Assembly: GCA_026386995.1 (NCBI GenBank)
Contig: JAPLMO010000237.1
Span: 1-10,072 of the forward strand
From: Planctomycetota bacterium
GTDB lineage: Bacteria; Planctomycetota; Phycisphaerae; FEN-1346
DNA: 10,072 bases
Direction: 5' to 3'
The notes below the pieces were generated by a model. The model made no database searches. It had not been told where the DNA came from and was given only the letters and a program-made list of their open reading frames with translations. Shown here piece by piece: positions 5,332 through 10,072 of this stretch. Position 1 is the stretch's first letter, and each line of letters starts with the position of its first letter. Made by a program: the position numbers and the translations under genes.

Positions 5332-6450
5332 TCACCCCATCTTCGCTTCAACGAGGTCAATCCGATCCGCATCCGCGTTGCCGAGGCCGATTTGTTGGGC
5401 GTGGGCCACCATGAGGCGTGCGGCGGTCATCGGCCAGGGGGCCTTGCGGGACTCGGTCCGCTTGGCTTCGAGGATTCTCATGCCGACGGCCTCGGCCGCC
5501 ACGGGGTCGGTCGAAACGATAAGGCCGCGATAGTCCCACCGGTACTGCGGATCGTCGATCGGGCCGCCGGCGAAGAGCGGCCGGATGGCGTCGATGATGA
5601 CCAGGCGCGTCTTCGTGCGGATCGGCGGCAGGGCGTTCAGTTCAGGCACGCTCTTCGGGAGCCGGTCGGGTTCCCAGTAGTGATACGCCGCAGGGTTGCT
5701 GATGCTGCCCAGGTGGTTCTTCAGGGCCGCCGAGAGGCCCACCGTGCCGTGCGACTTCAGGATCCCCACGTTCACAATCGCCGTGGCCTGGTCGGTGTAG
5801 AGGCGGCGAAGGCGCGTCTGAAGGCCCCGCGTCGGCAGCGTGAACGGGTCCGAGAGTTCGTTGTACGGCGCGGGGACCGTGCGGTCGACGGCCAGGATGC
5901 GGTCGGGCTTGACCTGTGCGCAGGCTGCCAGTTGGGCTGCCACGGCGTCGTTGATCTCGGTGTGGCTGTGCAGTGTCGCGCGGCCGATGGAGTTATGCTT
6001 GATGGCGACGAAGTCGTCGGCCCGGCCAACCATGCGCCAGGCCGCGGTTTCATCCTTCGCCCCGGTGAGTTCCATGAGTGCCCGGTCGATCATCTGGCGG
6101 ATGATCGCCGGGTTGACGCGATATTCCTTGAGGATGACCTCGGGATGGGTGACCACAACGACGCGGCTGCGGGCGGGTGCTTGTTTTTCCGAGCCCGCTA
6201 CGGGAGCAGCGGGTGATGTCGAATCGGCGCCTTGCGGCGGCTTCGCGGCGTCGCCCGGCGCCACCTCGGCCGCAACCGTCGCCCCCGTGGCGAGAGCGGA
6301 CCCGGCGGCGACCGCCGCGAGAAATGCGCGGCGCGTCATGCCCTCCGCTGCGGCCTGCCGCGCGACCAGCGCATCGTGCCGCGCGAAGTCCGCCGCAATC
6401 TCATCGAGCGTCAGGTGGCCTTTAATCGTGTCGTCTCCGCCCCGGCGCAA
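5332..6450 (-). CDS. DUF362-domain protein with Tat signal
   Basis: A protein of up to 372 aa of the DUF362 family (function unsettled; often associated with iron-sulfur or redox proteins). Counting from the TTG at 6450, TRRAFL (39-44) begins a twin-arginine signal with a hydrophobic stretch to about 62, then a Pro/Ala linker to 92. The DUF362 domain follows at about 95-368, with NVGILKSHGTVGLSAALKNHLGSI (227-250, K232, H234, K244, N245), VIIDAIRPL (284-292) and the DPVAAEAVG segment (315-323). No C-terminal 4Fe-4S cysteines are present. The start is unclear: TTG 6450 has no visible ribosome binding site. ATG 6339 (residue 38), just before the RR pair, has GGAGG only 2 bases away, too close. 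The 37-residue leader LTLDEIAADFARHDALV... reads like real coding sequence. The upstream side is filled by repeats, so the promoter was not identified. Confidence 0.8.
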   Translation of the reverse strand: MRRGGDDTIKGHLTLDEIAADFARHDALVARQAAAEGMTRRAFLAAVAAGSALATGATVAAEVAPGDAAKPPQGADSTSPAAPVAGSEKQAPARSRVVVVTHPEVILKEYRVNPAIIRQMIDRALMELTGAKDETAAWRMVGRADDFVAIKHNSIGRATLHSHTEINDAVAAQLAACAQVKPDRILAVDRTVPAPYNELSDPFTLPTRGLQTRLRRLYTDQATAIVNVGILKSHGTVGLSAALKNHLGSISNPAAYHYWEPDRLPKSVPELNALPPIRTKTRLVIIDAIRPLFAGGPIDDPQYRWDYRGLIVSTDPVAAEAVGMRILEAKRTESRKAPWPMTAARLMVAHAQQIGLGNADADRIDLVEAKMG

Positions 6451-6487
6451 CTAATACTACAGCGCCGCTTGGGCCCAGAGCAACCGT

Positions 6488-6554
6488 ATGTAGCGCGTGG
6501 GTTTATCCCCCGCGCAGTCCAACGCGGGGCACAAGGCCCCGCGCTACGGCACGC
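6488..6554 (+). repeat. Double-hairpin repeat, copy 1
   Basis: 67 bases: GTAG (6490-6493), a hairpin with TTTAT loop, CAGTCCAA linker, a second hairpin with ACAAG loop, then CTAC. One base (T for G in CGCGTGGG) weakens the first stem compared with copies 2 and 3. Confidence 0.85.
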
Positions 6555-6640
6555 ATGTAGCGCGGGGGTTTATCCCCCGCGCAGTCCAACGCGGGGCACA
6601 AGGCCCCGCGCTACGGCGTGTAACCCGCGCTACGGCGCGC
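6555..6640 (+). repeat. Double-hairpin repeat, copy 2
   Basis: 86 bases. GTAG 6557-6560 followed by stem CGCGGGGG/CCCCCGCG around TTTAT; stem CGCGGGGC (6590-6597)/GCCCCGCG (6603-6610) around ACAAG; then CTAC, which is GTAG on the other strand. A 19-base extension with a further partial CCGCGCTACGGC precedes copy 3. Confidence 0.88.
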
Positions 6641-6725
6641 ATGTAGCGCGGGGGTTTATCCCCCGCGCAGTCCAGCGCGGGGCACAAGGCCCCGCGCTAC
6701 GGCGAATAACCCGCGCTACGGCACG
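6641..6725 (+). repeat. Double-hairpin repeat, copy 3
   Basis: Near-identical to copy 2 (TCCAGCG for TCCAACG in the linker, AATAACCC for TGTAACCC in the tail), so the array probably grew by recent duplication of the longer unit. Confidence 0.88.
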
Positions 6726-6740
6726 TAAGGCGCTGTAGAA

Positions 6741-7157
6741 CTATTTCGGCGGAATCGTGAGCATCGTGCCGATCGGAATGTGGCTAACGTCCTTGATCTT
6801 GTCCTTGTTGGCATCGGCGATCCTGGTCCAGAGTTTGCCGTCGCCGTAGAATCGTTTCGCCAGGGTGTAGAGGGTGTCGCCTGCCTTGACCTCGTAGGAC
6901 TGACCTGCGGCCGGGTCGGCAGCGGGCGGATTGTTGCCGGCCGGCTTCTCGGGCGTCATCGGACGGGGCTTCGCCACCGGCGGAGGCGGCATAGTCTCAA
7001 CGGTCACCGGCGACTTTGCCGCGCCGCCAGGAACCGCCACGGCGGCCGGCTGCCCATCGACCGGCTCCAGCGGCGGAAGTTCCTCTTTCTTCGGCCCGCA
7101 TCCGACGACCAGCATCGAGGCCACCGCCACCAGCACCACTACAGTCAACGCTCGCAT
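6741..7157 (-). CDS. LysM-domain lipoprotein
   Basis: A 138-aa envelope lipoprotein with one peptidoglycan-binding LysM domain. ATG 7157 has GAGAGGGAG upstream; the signal peptide ends in the lipobox LVVGC with C20. Residues 21-86 are a Pro/Ala-rich linker and 88-136 the LysM domain (YEVKAGDTLYTLAKRFYGDG, then IADANKD and IPIGTMLTIPP), which matches the family from start to end. It lies 46 bases after the stop of the gene at 7204-7530 on the same strand and is probably its operon partner; the gap contains GCCCC-GAC-GGGGC-like symmetry. The likely job is anchoring to, or sensing, peptidoglycan from the lipid-anchored side; no catalytic domain is attached. Its stop codon abuts the repeat block. 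Confidence 0.9.
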   Translation of the reverse strand: MRALTVVVLVAVASMLVVGCGPKKEELPPLEPVDGQPAAVAVPGGAAKSPVTVETMPPPPVAKPRPMTPEKPAGNNPPAADPAAGQSYEVKAGDTLYTLAKRFYGDGKLWTRIADANKDKIKDVSHIPIGTMLTIPPK

Positions 7158-7203
7158 AGTTCTCCCTCTCGTTTCCCTGAAACTGGCCAAGCCCCGACGG
7201 GGC

Positions 7204-7530
7204 CTAGTAATATTTGTGCTCCTTCAGCAGCCGCTCCGGCACCGAACGCCCCTCGTTGTCCGGCGGCAGAACGATGTCGACGCCCTTCGGGAACGTCCCA
7301 TTCGCCGCAAGGACCGACCTGTTGGCGTTGACGATCTTGGACGCGAGGTATCCGTGGCCATAGAACCGATCCGCCATCTGATAGGGCGTCGTGACGGCCT
7401 CGGTCCGGTAGACGGAGTAACCCGCGGGAAGATTTGCGGCTGGAGCAGGCTGGCGCATGCACTGCGTCGGCTGAGTCGTCACCGTGGGCGCCATCACCGC
7501 CAGAATCACCACCGCCCAGAGCCGTTGCAT
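7204..7530 (-). CDS. Exported protein with degenerate LysM-like domain
   Basis: A 108-aa secreted protein. Residues 1-18 are a Sec-type signal (MQRLWAVVILAVMAPTV). C24 is too far from a lipobox to be lipidated with confidence. Residues 38-90 align by eye with the LysM domain of the next gene: YSVYRTEAVTTPYQMADRFYGHG against YEVKAGDTLYTLAKRFYGDG, NAN against DAN, and FPKGVDIVLPP against IPIGTMLTIPP. The conserved GDTL is lost, so glycan binding is doubtful. The tail DNEGRSVPERLLKEHKYY is charged. ATG 7530 has GGAGGG 10 bases upstream, and a promoter lies at 7560-7587. It is first in a two-gene unit with the LysM lipoprotein, and the two domains probably arose by duplication. Confidence 0.8.
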   Translation of the reverse strand: MQRLWAVVILAVMAPTVTTQPTQCMRQPAPAANLPAGYSVYRTEAVTTPYQMADRFYGHGYLASKIVNANRSVLAANGTFPKGVDIVLPPDNEGRSVPERLLKEHKYY

Positions 7531-7559
7531 GCCTCAGACGCCCTCCACGTATCGCGGCG

Positions 7560-7587
7560 AGTCTATCGCGCCGCGCCGCCAAGTCAA
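7560..7587 (-). promoter_or_regulatory. Promoter of the LysM-like gene pair
   Basis: On the minus strand TTGACT (7582-7587, 5/6) and TAGACT (7560-7565, 4/6) are 16 bases apart. The leader to ATG 7530 would be about 23 nt. Confidence 0.5.
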
Positions 7588-7635
7588 GCACCAACCCCCC
7601 AAACGTCGTACTGCGTTACTCTCACACGCGTCCAT

Positions 7636-7729
7636 CGAGGGGATGTGGCACGGCTGGCTTGTCCAGCCGTGGGGAACCTCGCGGGCCTTCCGCCACGGCT
7701 GGACAAGCCAGCCGTGCCACATCCCCTCG
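7636..7729. repeat. Perfect 37-bp inverted repeat made of two hairpins
   Basis: Arms 7636-7672 and 7693-7729 are exact reverse complements over 37 bases, separated by 20 bases. Each arm contains its own hairpin, CACGGCTGG / CCAGCCGTG around CTTGT. It lies between the LysM-like promoter and the phosphatidyltransferase stop, in a 267-base gap (7531-7797) that shows no gene. Confidence 0.9.
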
Positions 7730-7755
7730 TAACTGACGCAATACCCAACGTCGTA

Positions 7756-7777
7756 GGGGCGAAGCATGCCTCGCCCC
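7756..7777. repeat. 22-bp near-perfect palindrome; possible terminator of the inositol lipid operon
   Basis: GGGGCGA...TCGCCCC flank GCATGC; 20 of 22 bases are symmetric. GTAG (7753-7756) overlaps its 5' foot on the plus strand. It lies 20 bases beyond the phosphatidyltransferase stop, so it could form a terminator hairpin, though no T-run follows. Confidence 0.55.
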
Positions 7778-7797
7778 ATAACTGCGGGCGCCCAAGA

Positions 7798-8619
7798 CTA
7801 ACGCGGTCCCCAACAGGCGAGCAGGTCCCTCAGCCAGTCCGTCTCCGGGACGCTCCAGAACACCACCATCAGGATGACCGCGCCGGCGTGCAGGTCGAAC
7901 GGCACCGTGCCGCGCGGCCATCGCCATAGAACGAGGCCCAGGAGGCCGCGCGGATCGTCGTTGGGCGGTTCCGCGGGACCGCCGGCCGCGCCCCCTCTTG
8001 CGTCGGCGGCGGCACAGGACCGCGCGGCCCGCCACAGCCGATGGGCCACCGTCGTCAGCGGCCAGAGGGCGAGAATCCACAGGGCGGTCGCCATGTGCCC
8101 GAACCCTGCGCCCAGGATGATCGTGACGACCCGCTCGGGCCGCTGCCAGAACCCGCCGCCGCTTCTGCCCCCGACCGCCTCGGCCCGCGCCTTGATGTAA
8201 CTGATCAGGTACGCCCACACCAGGCCCACGCCTGCCAGGACCGCGAGCGTCAGGTTCGGCTGGGCGTTGCCGGCCGGTTCGTCGGGCTTCGCCACAAAGT
8301 AGTACGCCACCCCGAGGTAAATCGCCGCGTCGCCGACGCGGTCGCAGACGGAATCGAGGAACCCGCCGAGGCGGCTTTCGAGGCGCCCCAACTTCGCCAT
8401 CGCGCCGTCCAGCAGGTCGCACGCCCCGGCCGCCACCAGGAGCCCCACGACCCAGGTCGCCCAGCAGGCGCGGCCCGCGGCAAAACCGAGGCCGGCGCCG
8501 ATGGTCAGGAGCATCCCCAGGACGGTCAGGTGGTTCGGGCGCAGGCCCATGCGCGCCAGCGCGCGGGAAACCGCGTTGCGCGGGTACAGGTAGAAGCGCC
8601 CTATCTGCTTGGAAATCAC
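7798..8619 (-). CDS. CDP-alcohol phosphatidyltransferase, probable phosphatidylinositol-phosphate synthase
   Basis: A 273-aa integral membrane enzyme expected to transfer a phosphatidyl group from CDP-diacylglycerol to an alcohol. The neighbouring inositol-phosphate synthase suggests the acceptor is inositol phosphate, giving phosphatidylinositol phosphate (inference). The active site is D68-LL-D71-G72-AM-A75-K76...G85xxxD89xxxD93, matching the CDP-OH phosphotransferase signature except Lys76 for the usual Arg. YLISYIKARAEAVG (137-150) and the later ER pair are typical of phosphatidylinositol-phosphate and phosphatidylglycerophosphate synthases. About six hydrophobic segments can be seen; residues 197-245 are a hydrophilic Ala/Gly-rich insertion before the last one. 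The GTG start overlaps the ino1 stop codon (GTGA), a sign of translational coupling. Phosphatidylglycerophosphate synthase is the main alternative. Confidence 0.85.
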   Translation of the reverse strand: MISKQIGRFYLYPRNAVSRALARMGLRPNHLTVLGMLLTIGAGLGFAAGRACWATWVVGLLVAAGACDLLDGAMAKLGRLESRLGGFLDSVCDRVGDAAIYLGVAYYFVAKPDEPAGNAQPNLTLAVLAGVGLVWAYLISYIKARAEAVGGRSGGGFWQRPERVVTIILGAGFGHMATALWILALWPLTTVAHRLWRAARSCAAADARGGAAGGPAEPPNDDPRGLLGLVLWRWPRGTVPFDLHAGAVILMVVFWSVPETDWLRDLLACWGPR

Positions 8620-9725
8620 CGCTTGCTCTTGCCGGAGATAAACGCCTCGACGGCCTGACGGGCCTCGGCGTCGCTCATCTGCTCGGGCGGATGCTTCATC
8701 AGGTACGCCGAGGCGCTCGTGATCGGCCCGGCCAGCCCGCGGTCGCGCGCCACGCGCGCCAGGCGCACCGCGTCGATGCCGCAACCGGCTGAGTTCGGCG
8801 AGTCCTCCACCGACAGTCGCAGTTCCAGGTTCAGCGGCACGCCGCCGAAGCCCCGGCCTTCCATCCTGAGGAAGCAGACCTTGTTGTCCTTCTGCCACGG
8901 CACGTAATCGGCCGGGCCGATGTGGACCTGGTCGTCGGGCAGCGGCCGCTCCAGTTGCGACTGGACGGCCTCGGTCTTCGAGATCTTCTTGGAGCGCAGC
9001 CGCTCGCGATTCAGCATGTTCAGGAAGTCGGTGTTGCCGCCCGTGTTCAACTGGTACGTTGCGTCCAGGGTGACGCCGCGGTCGCGGAACAGGCGCGTCA
9101 GCGTCCGATGGACGATCGTCGCGCCGACCTGGGCCTTGATGTCGTCGCCGATGCACGGAATGCCGGCCCGCGTGAACCGGCCCGCCCATGCGGGGTCGCT
9201 CGCGATAAAAACCGGGATGCAGTTGACGATGCTGACGCCCGCCGCAAGGCACGCTTCGGCGTAGTGCTCGGAGGCCTGCTGCGAGCCGACCGGCAGGTAA
9301 TGGACGAGGACCTCCGCCCGCGACTTCTTCAGGGCCTCGGCCACATCCACGGGCCGGGCGTCGGAGGGGATGAACCGCTGATCGTCCGGGTACTCCGCCA
9401 TGTGGTCCGAGTAGCCGTCCAGGACAGGGCCCATGCGGACGACGACGCCCGTGCGGCCGACGGCGCGCTGGAATACCTTGGTGCAGTTGGGCGGCGCGAA
9501 CAGCGCCTTTTCCAGGGGCTTGCCGACCTTGCGCCTGTCGATATCAAATGCACAAACGAATTCGATGTCGCCGGGTTCGTAGCCGCCCAGATTGTAATGC
9601 ATCAGGCCCAGCGTCTCGCGGACCTTGTCTTTCTTGAGGCGCCGGCGATACCACGCGACGCCCTGCACGAGGCTCGACGCGCAATTGCCCACGCCCGCGA
9701 TCGCCACACGGATCGGCTTCGCCAT
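8616..9725 (-). CDS. ino1: myo-Inositol-1-phosphate synthase
   Basis: NAD-dependent cytoplasmic enzyme that isomerises glucose 6-phosphate to inositol 3-phosphate (also named 1L-myo-inositol 1-phosphate), the first step of inositol lipid synthesis. The 369-aa sequence is of the short mycobacterial/archaeal type, matching the order of motifs in Mycobacterium Ino1: VAIAGVGNCASSLVQGV near the N-terminus for NAD binding, VHYLPVGSQQA, NCIPVFIASDPAW, GDDIKAQVGATI, QLNTGGNTDFLNM, SKKISKTEAV, HIGPADYVPW, EDSPNSAG and SAYLMKHPPEQ. The active-site lysines in DDIK and SKKISK are present. ATG 9725 has GGAGAGG upstream; the 13-residue in-frame extension is dropped because it would lie across that site. 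It overlaps the downstream phosphatidyltransferase by 4 bases. The two genes form a compact inositol phospholipid unit. Confidence 0.95.
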   Translation of the reverse strand: MAKPIRVAIAGVGNCASSLVQGVAWYRRRLKKDKVRETLGLMHYNLGGYEPGDIEFVCAFDIDRRKVGKPLEKALFAPPNCTKVFQRAVGRTGVVVRMGPVLDGYSDHMAEYPDDQRFIPSDARPVDVAEALKKSRAEVLVHYLPVGSQQASEHYAEACLAAGVSIVNCIPVFIASDPAWAGRFTRAGIPCIGDDIKAQVGATIVHRTLTRLFRDRGVTLDATYQLNTGGNTDFLNMLNRERLRSKKISKTEAVQSQLERPLPDDQVHIGPADYVPWQKDNKVCFLRMEGRGFGGVPLNLELRLSVEDSPNSAGCGIDAVRLARVARDRGLAGPITSASAYLMKHPPEQMSDAEARQAVEAFISGKSKR

Positions 9726-9795
9726 TCCCAACCTCTCCTCCCATGCAATGAAGCGTCCCGCCATTGGGAGCCCACCGCCGTCTTAAACGCTCTAC

Positions 9796-9824
9796 AGATA
9801 ACACCGCGTACGGCGCGGCGTCAA
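9796..9824 (-). promoter_or_regulatory. Candidate promoter of the inositol lipid operon
   Basis: On the minus strand TTGACG (9819-9824, 5/6) is followed after 17-18 bases by TTATCT/TATCTG (about 9796-9801), a poor -10. The leader to ATG 9725 would be about 65 nt. The rest of 9726-10072 holds no gene, only this and hairpin repeats. Confidence 0.3.
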
Positions 9825-9915
9825 TGCAAAACTGTTGCCGGCGTAAGGCCTTCGGTCACGGACGCCCGCCGTTCCGTAATCCCATGAAAGGGCAAGGCAT
9901 GTCGAAGACTCGCCT

Positions 9916-9930
9916 GGGCGAGCCTCGCCC
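9916..9930. repeat. Small GGGCGAG-C-CTCGCCC palindrome
   Basis: A perfect 7-bp stem with a single central base. Together with the preceding GGCATG it looks like a decayed relative of the palindrome at 7756-7777. Confidence 0.5.
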
Positions 9931-9934
9931 GAAT

Positions 9935-9966
9935 TTGCGCGGCGGGTCTCCCGACCCGCCGCGCAA
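9935..9966. repeat. Perfect 14-bp-stem hairpin, relative of the 1252-1352 element
   Basis: TTGCGCGGCGGGTC pairs exactly with GACCCGCCGCGCAA around TCCC. Its stem is close to one arm of the inverted repeat at 1252-1352 (GCGCGGTGGGT...ACCCACCGCGC), so the same palindromic family occurs here as a single copy. Confidence 0.8.
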
Positions 9967-9983
9967 GACCTTATCCAAGACGC

Positions 9984-10066
9984 CGGGTGCCACGGCTGCG
10001 CTGTTTGCAGCCGTGCTCTGCGTTGAAAGGCGACACGGTTGCTGAACGGCGCAACCGTGGCACCCG
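9984..10066. repeat. Inverted repeat enclosing two hairpins
   Basis: Outer arms 9984-10001 and 10049-10066 match at 17 of 18 bases. Inside are two complete hairpins: CACGGCTGC/GCAGCCGTG (9991-10015) and CACGGTTGC/GCAACCGTG (10034-10059). Each has internally matched stem bases (C/G in the first, T/A in the second), so the stems co-vary and base pairing appears conserved. Confidence 0.85.
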
Positions 10067-10072
10067 ACCAGT

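Larger units (their letters stand above)
6457..6738. repeat. 10-bp inverted repeat bracketing the repeat cluster
   Basis: CTACAGCGCC (6457-6466) and GGCGCTGTAG (6729-6738) are exact inverted copies enclosing all three double-hairpin units and ending 3 bases before the LysM stop codon. A related string, CTACAACGCC, occurs near 1241 beside another inverted repeat. This may mark the ends of the inserted block. Confidence 0.55.

Noticed and set aside
5284..6216. 310-aa plus-strand frame opposite the DUF362 gene
   Set aside because: Antisense shadow of a GC-rich gene whose protein shows a Tat signal and family motifs.
6488..6554. tRNA-like or structured RNA gene from the cloverleaf-like folding
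   Set aside because: The fold is two plain GC hairpins within an inverted repeat; no conserved tRNA T-loop, anticodon arm or CCA-end features are present.
6488..6725. CRISPR array
   Set aside because: The units follow each other almost without spacers, and the intervening tails are related rather than unique; no cas genes are present.
7534..7779. Small open frame (MWHGWLVQPW..., 81 aa) across the inverted repeat
   Set aside because: The peptide is just the translated 37-bp repeat and its inverted copy; there is no independent evidence of coding.
8922..9887. 321-aa plus-strand frame opposite ino1
   Set aside because: Antisense shadow of a gene with excellent family matches; no motifs of its own.
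9726..10072. Small plus-strand frames in the right-hand intergenic region (for example 9764-10045)
   Set aside because: They consist of translated hairpin repeats, with no ribosome binding site or motif.

Overview
The window is GC-rich bacterial chromosome. Nine genes and one gene remnant are interleaved with an unusually dense set of palindromic intergenic repeats. Taxonomy is inferred, not shown: a Planctomycetota-like bacterium is the best fit. Reasons are the Tat-exported ThuA and DUF362 proteins, a proline-rich lipoprotein with repeated WVPGYW motifs, an IS200/REP-associated transposase of a type frequent there, and the style of the repeats. A ferredoxin-dependent 2-oxoacid oxidoreductase subunit suggests at least partly anaerobic metabolism.

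Layout. 1-366 (-) is the N-terminal part of a 2-oxoacid:ferredoxin oxidoreductase gamma subunit. It has a good sigma70-type promoter and a perfect CRP/FNR-like palindrome centred about 60 bp upstream of the predicted transcript start. 539-1136 (-) holds arsC, a thioredoxin-type arsenate reductase, followed by a short relic of an arsenite methyltransferase (arsM-like) and an intrinsic terminator. 1146-1453 is intergenic and carries the two divergent promoters (arsC and the lipoprotein) and a large inverted repeat. 1454-3445 (+) is a 663-aa lipoprotein, convergent with a Tat-exported ThuA-domain protein (3530-4351, -), with a strong hairpin between them.

4501-5203 is a self-contained mobile unit: a Y1 (HUH) transposase inside two nested pairs of inverted repeats, the outer one bearing a GTAG-footed hairpin like those used by REP-associated transposases. 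5332-6450 (-) encodes a DUF362 protein with a Tat signal. 6451-6740 contains three copies of a double-hairpin repeat. 6741-7530 (-) is a two-gene unit for small exported LysM or LysM-like proteins. 7531-7797 is intergenic with a perfect 37-bp inverted repeat. 7798-9725 (-) is a translationally coupled pair: myo-inositol-1-phosphate synthase followed by a CDP-alcohol phosphatidyltransferase, together a probable route to phosphatidylinositol-phosphate lipids. 9726-10072 carries the ino1 promoter region and further hairpin repeats.

The main unexplained theme is repeat structure. At least four intergenic elements of unrelated sequence share one architecture, two hairpins placed inside a longer inverted repeat. 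Several hairpins have GTAG at the 5' foot, which raises the possibility that the transposase encoded here, or a relative, spreads them.
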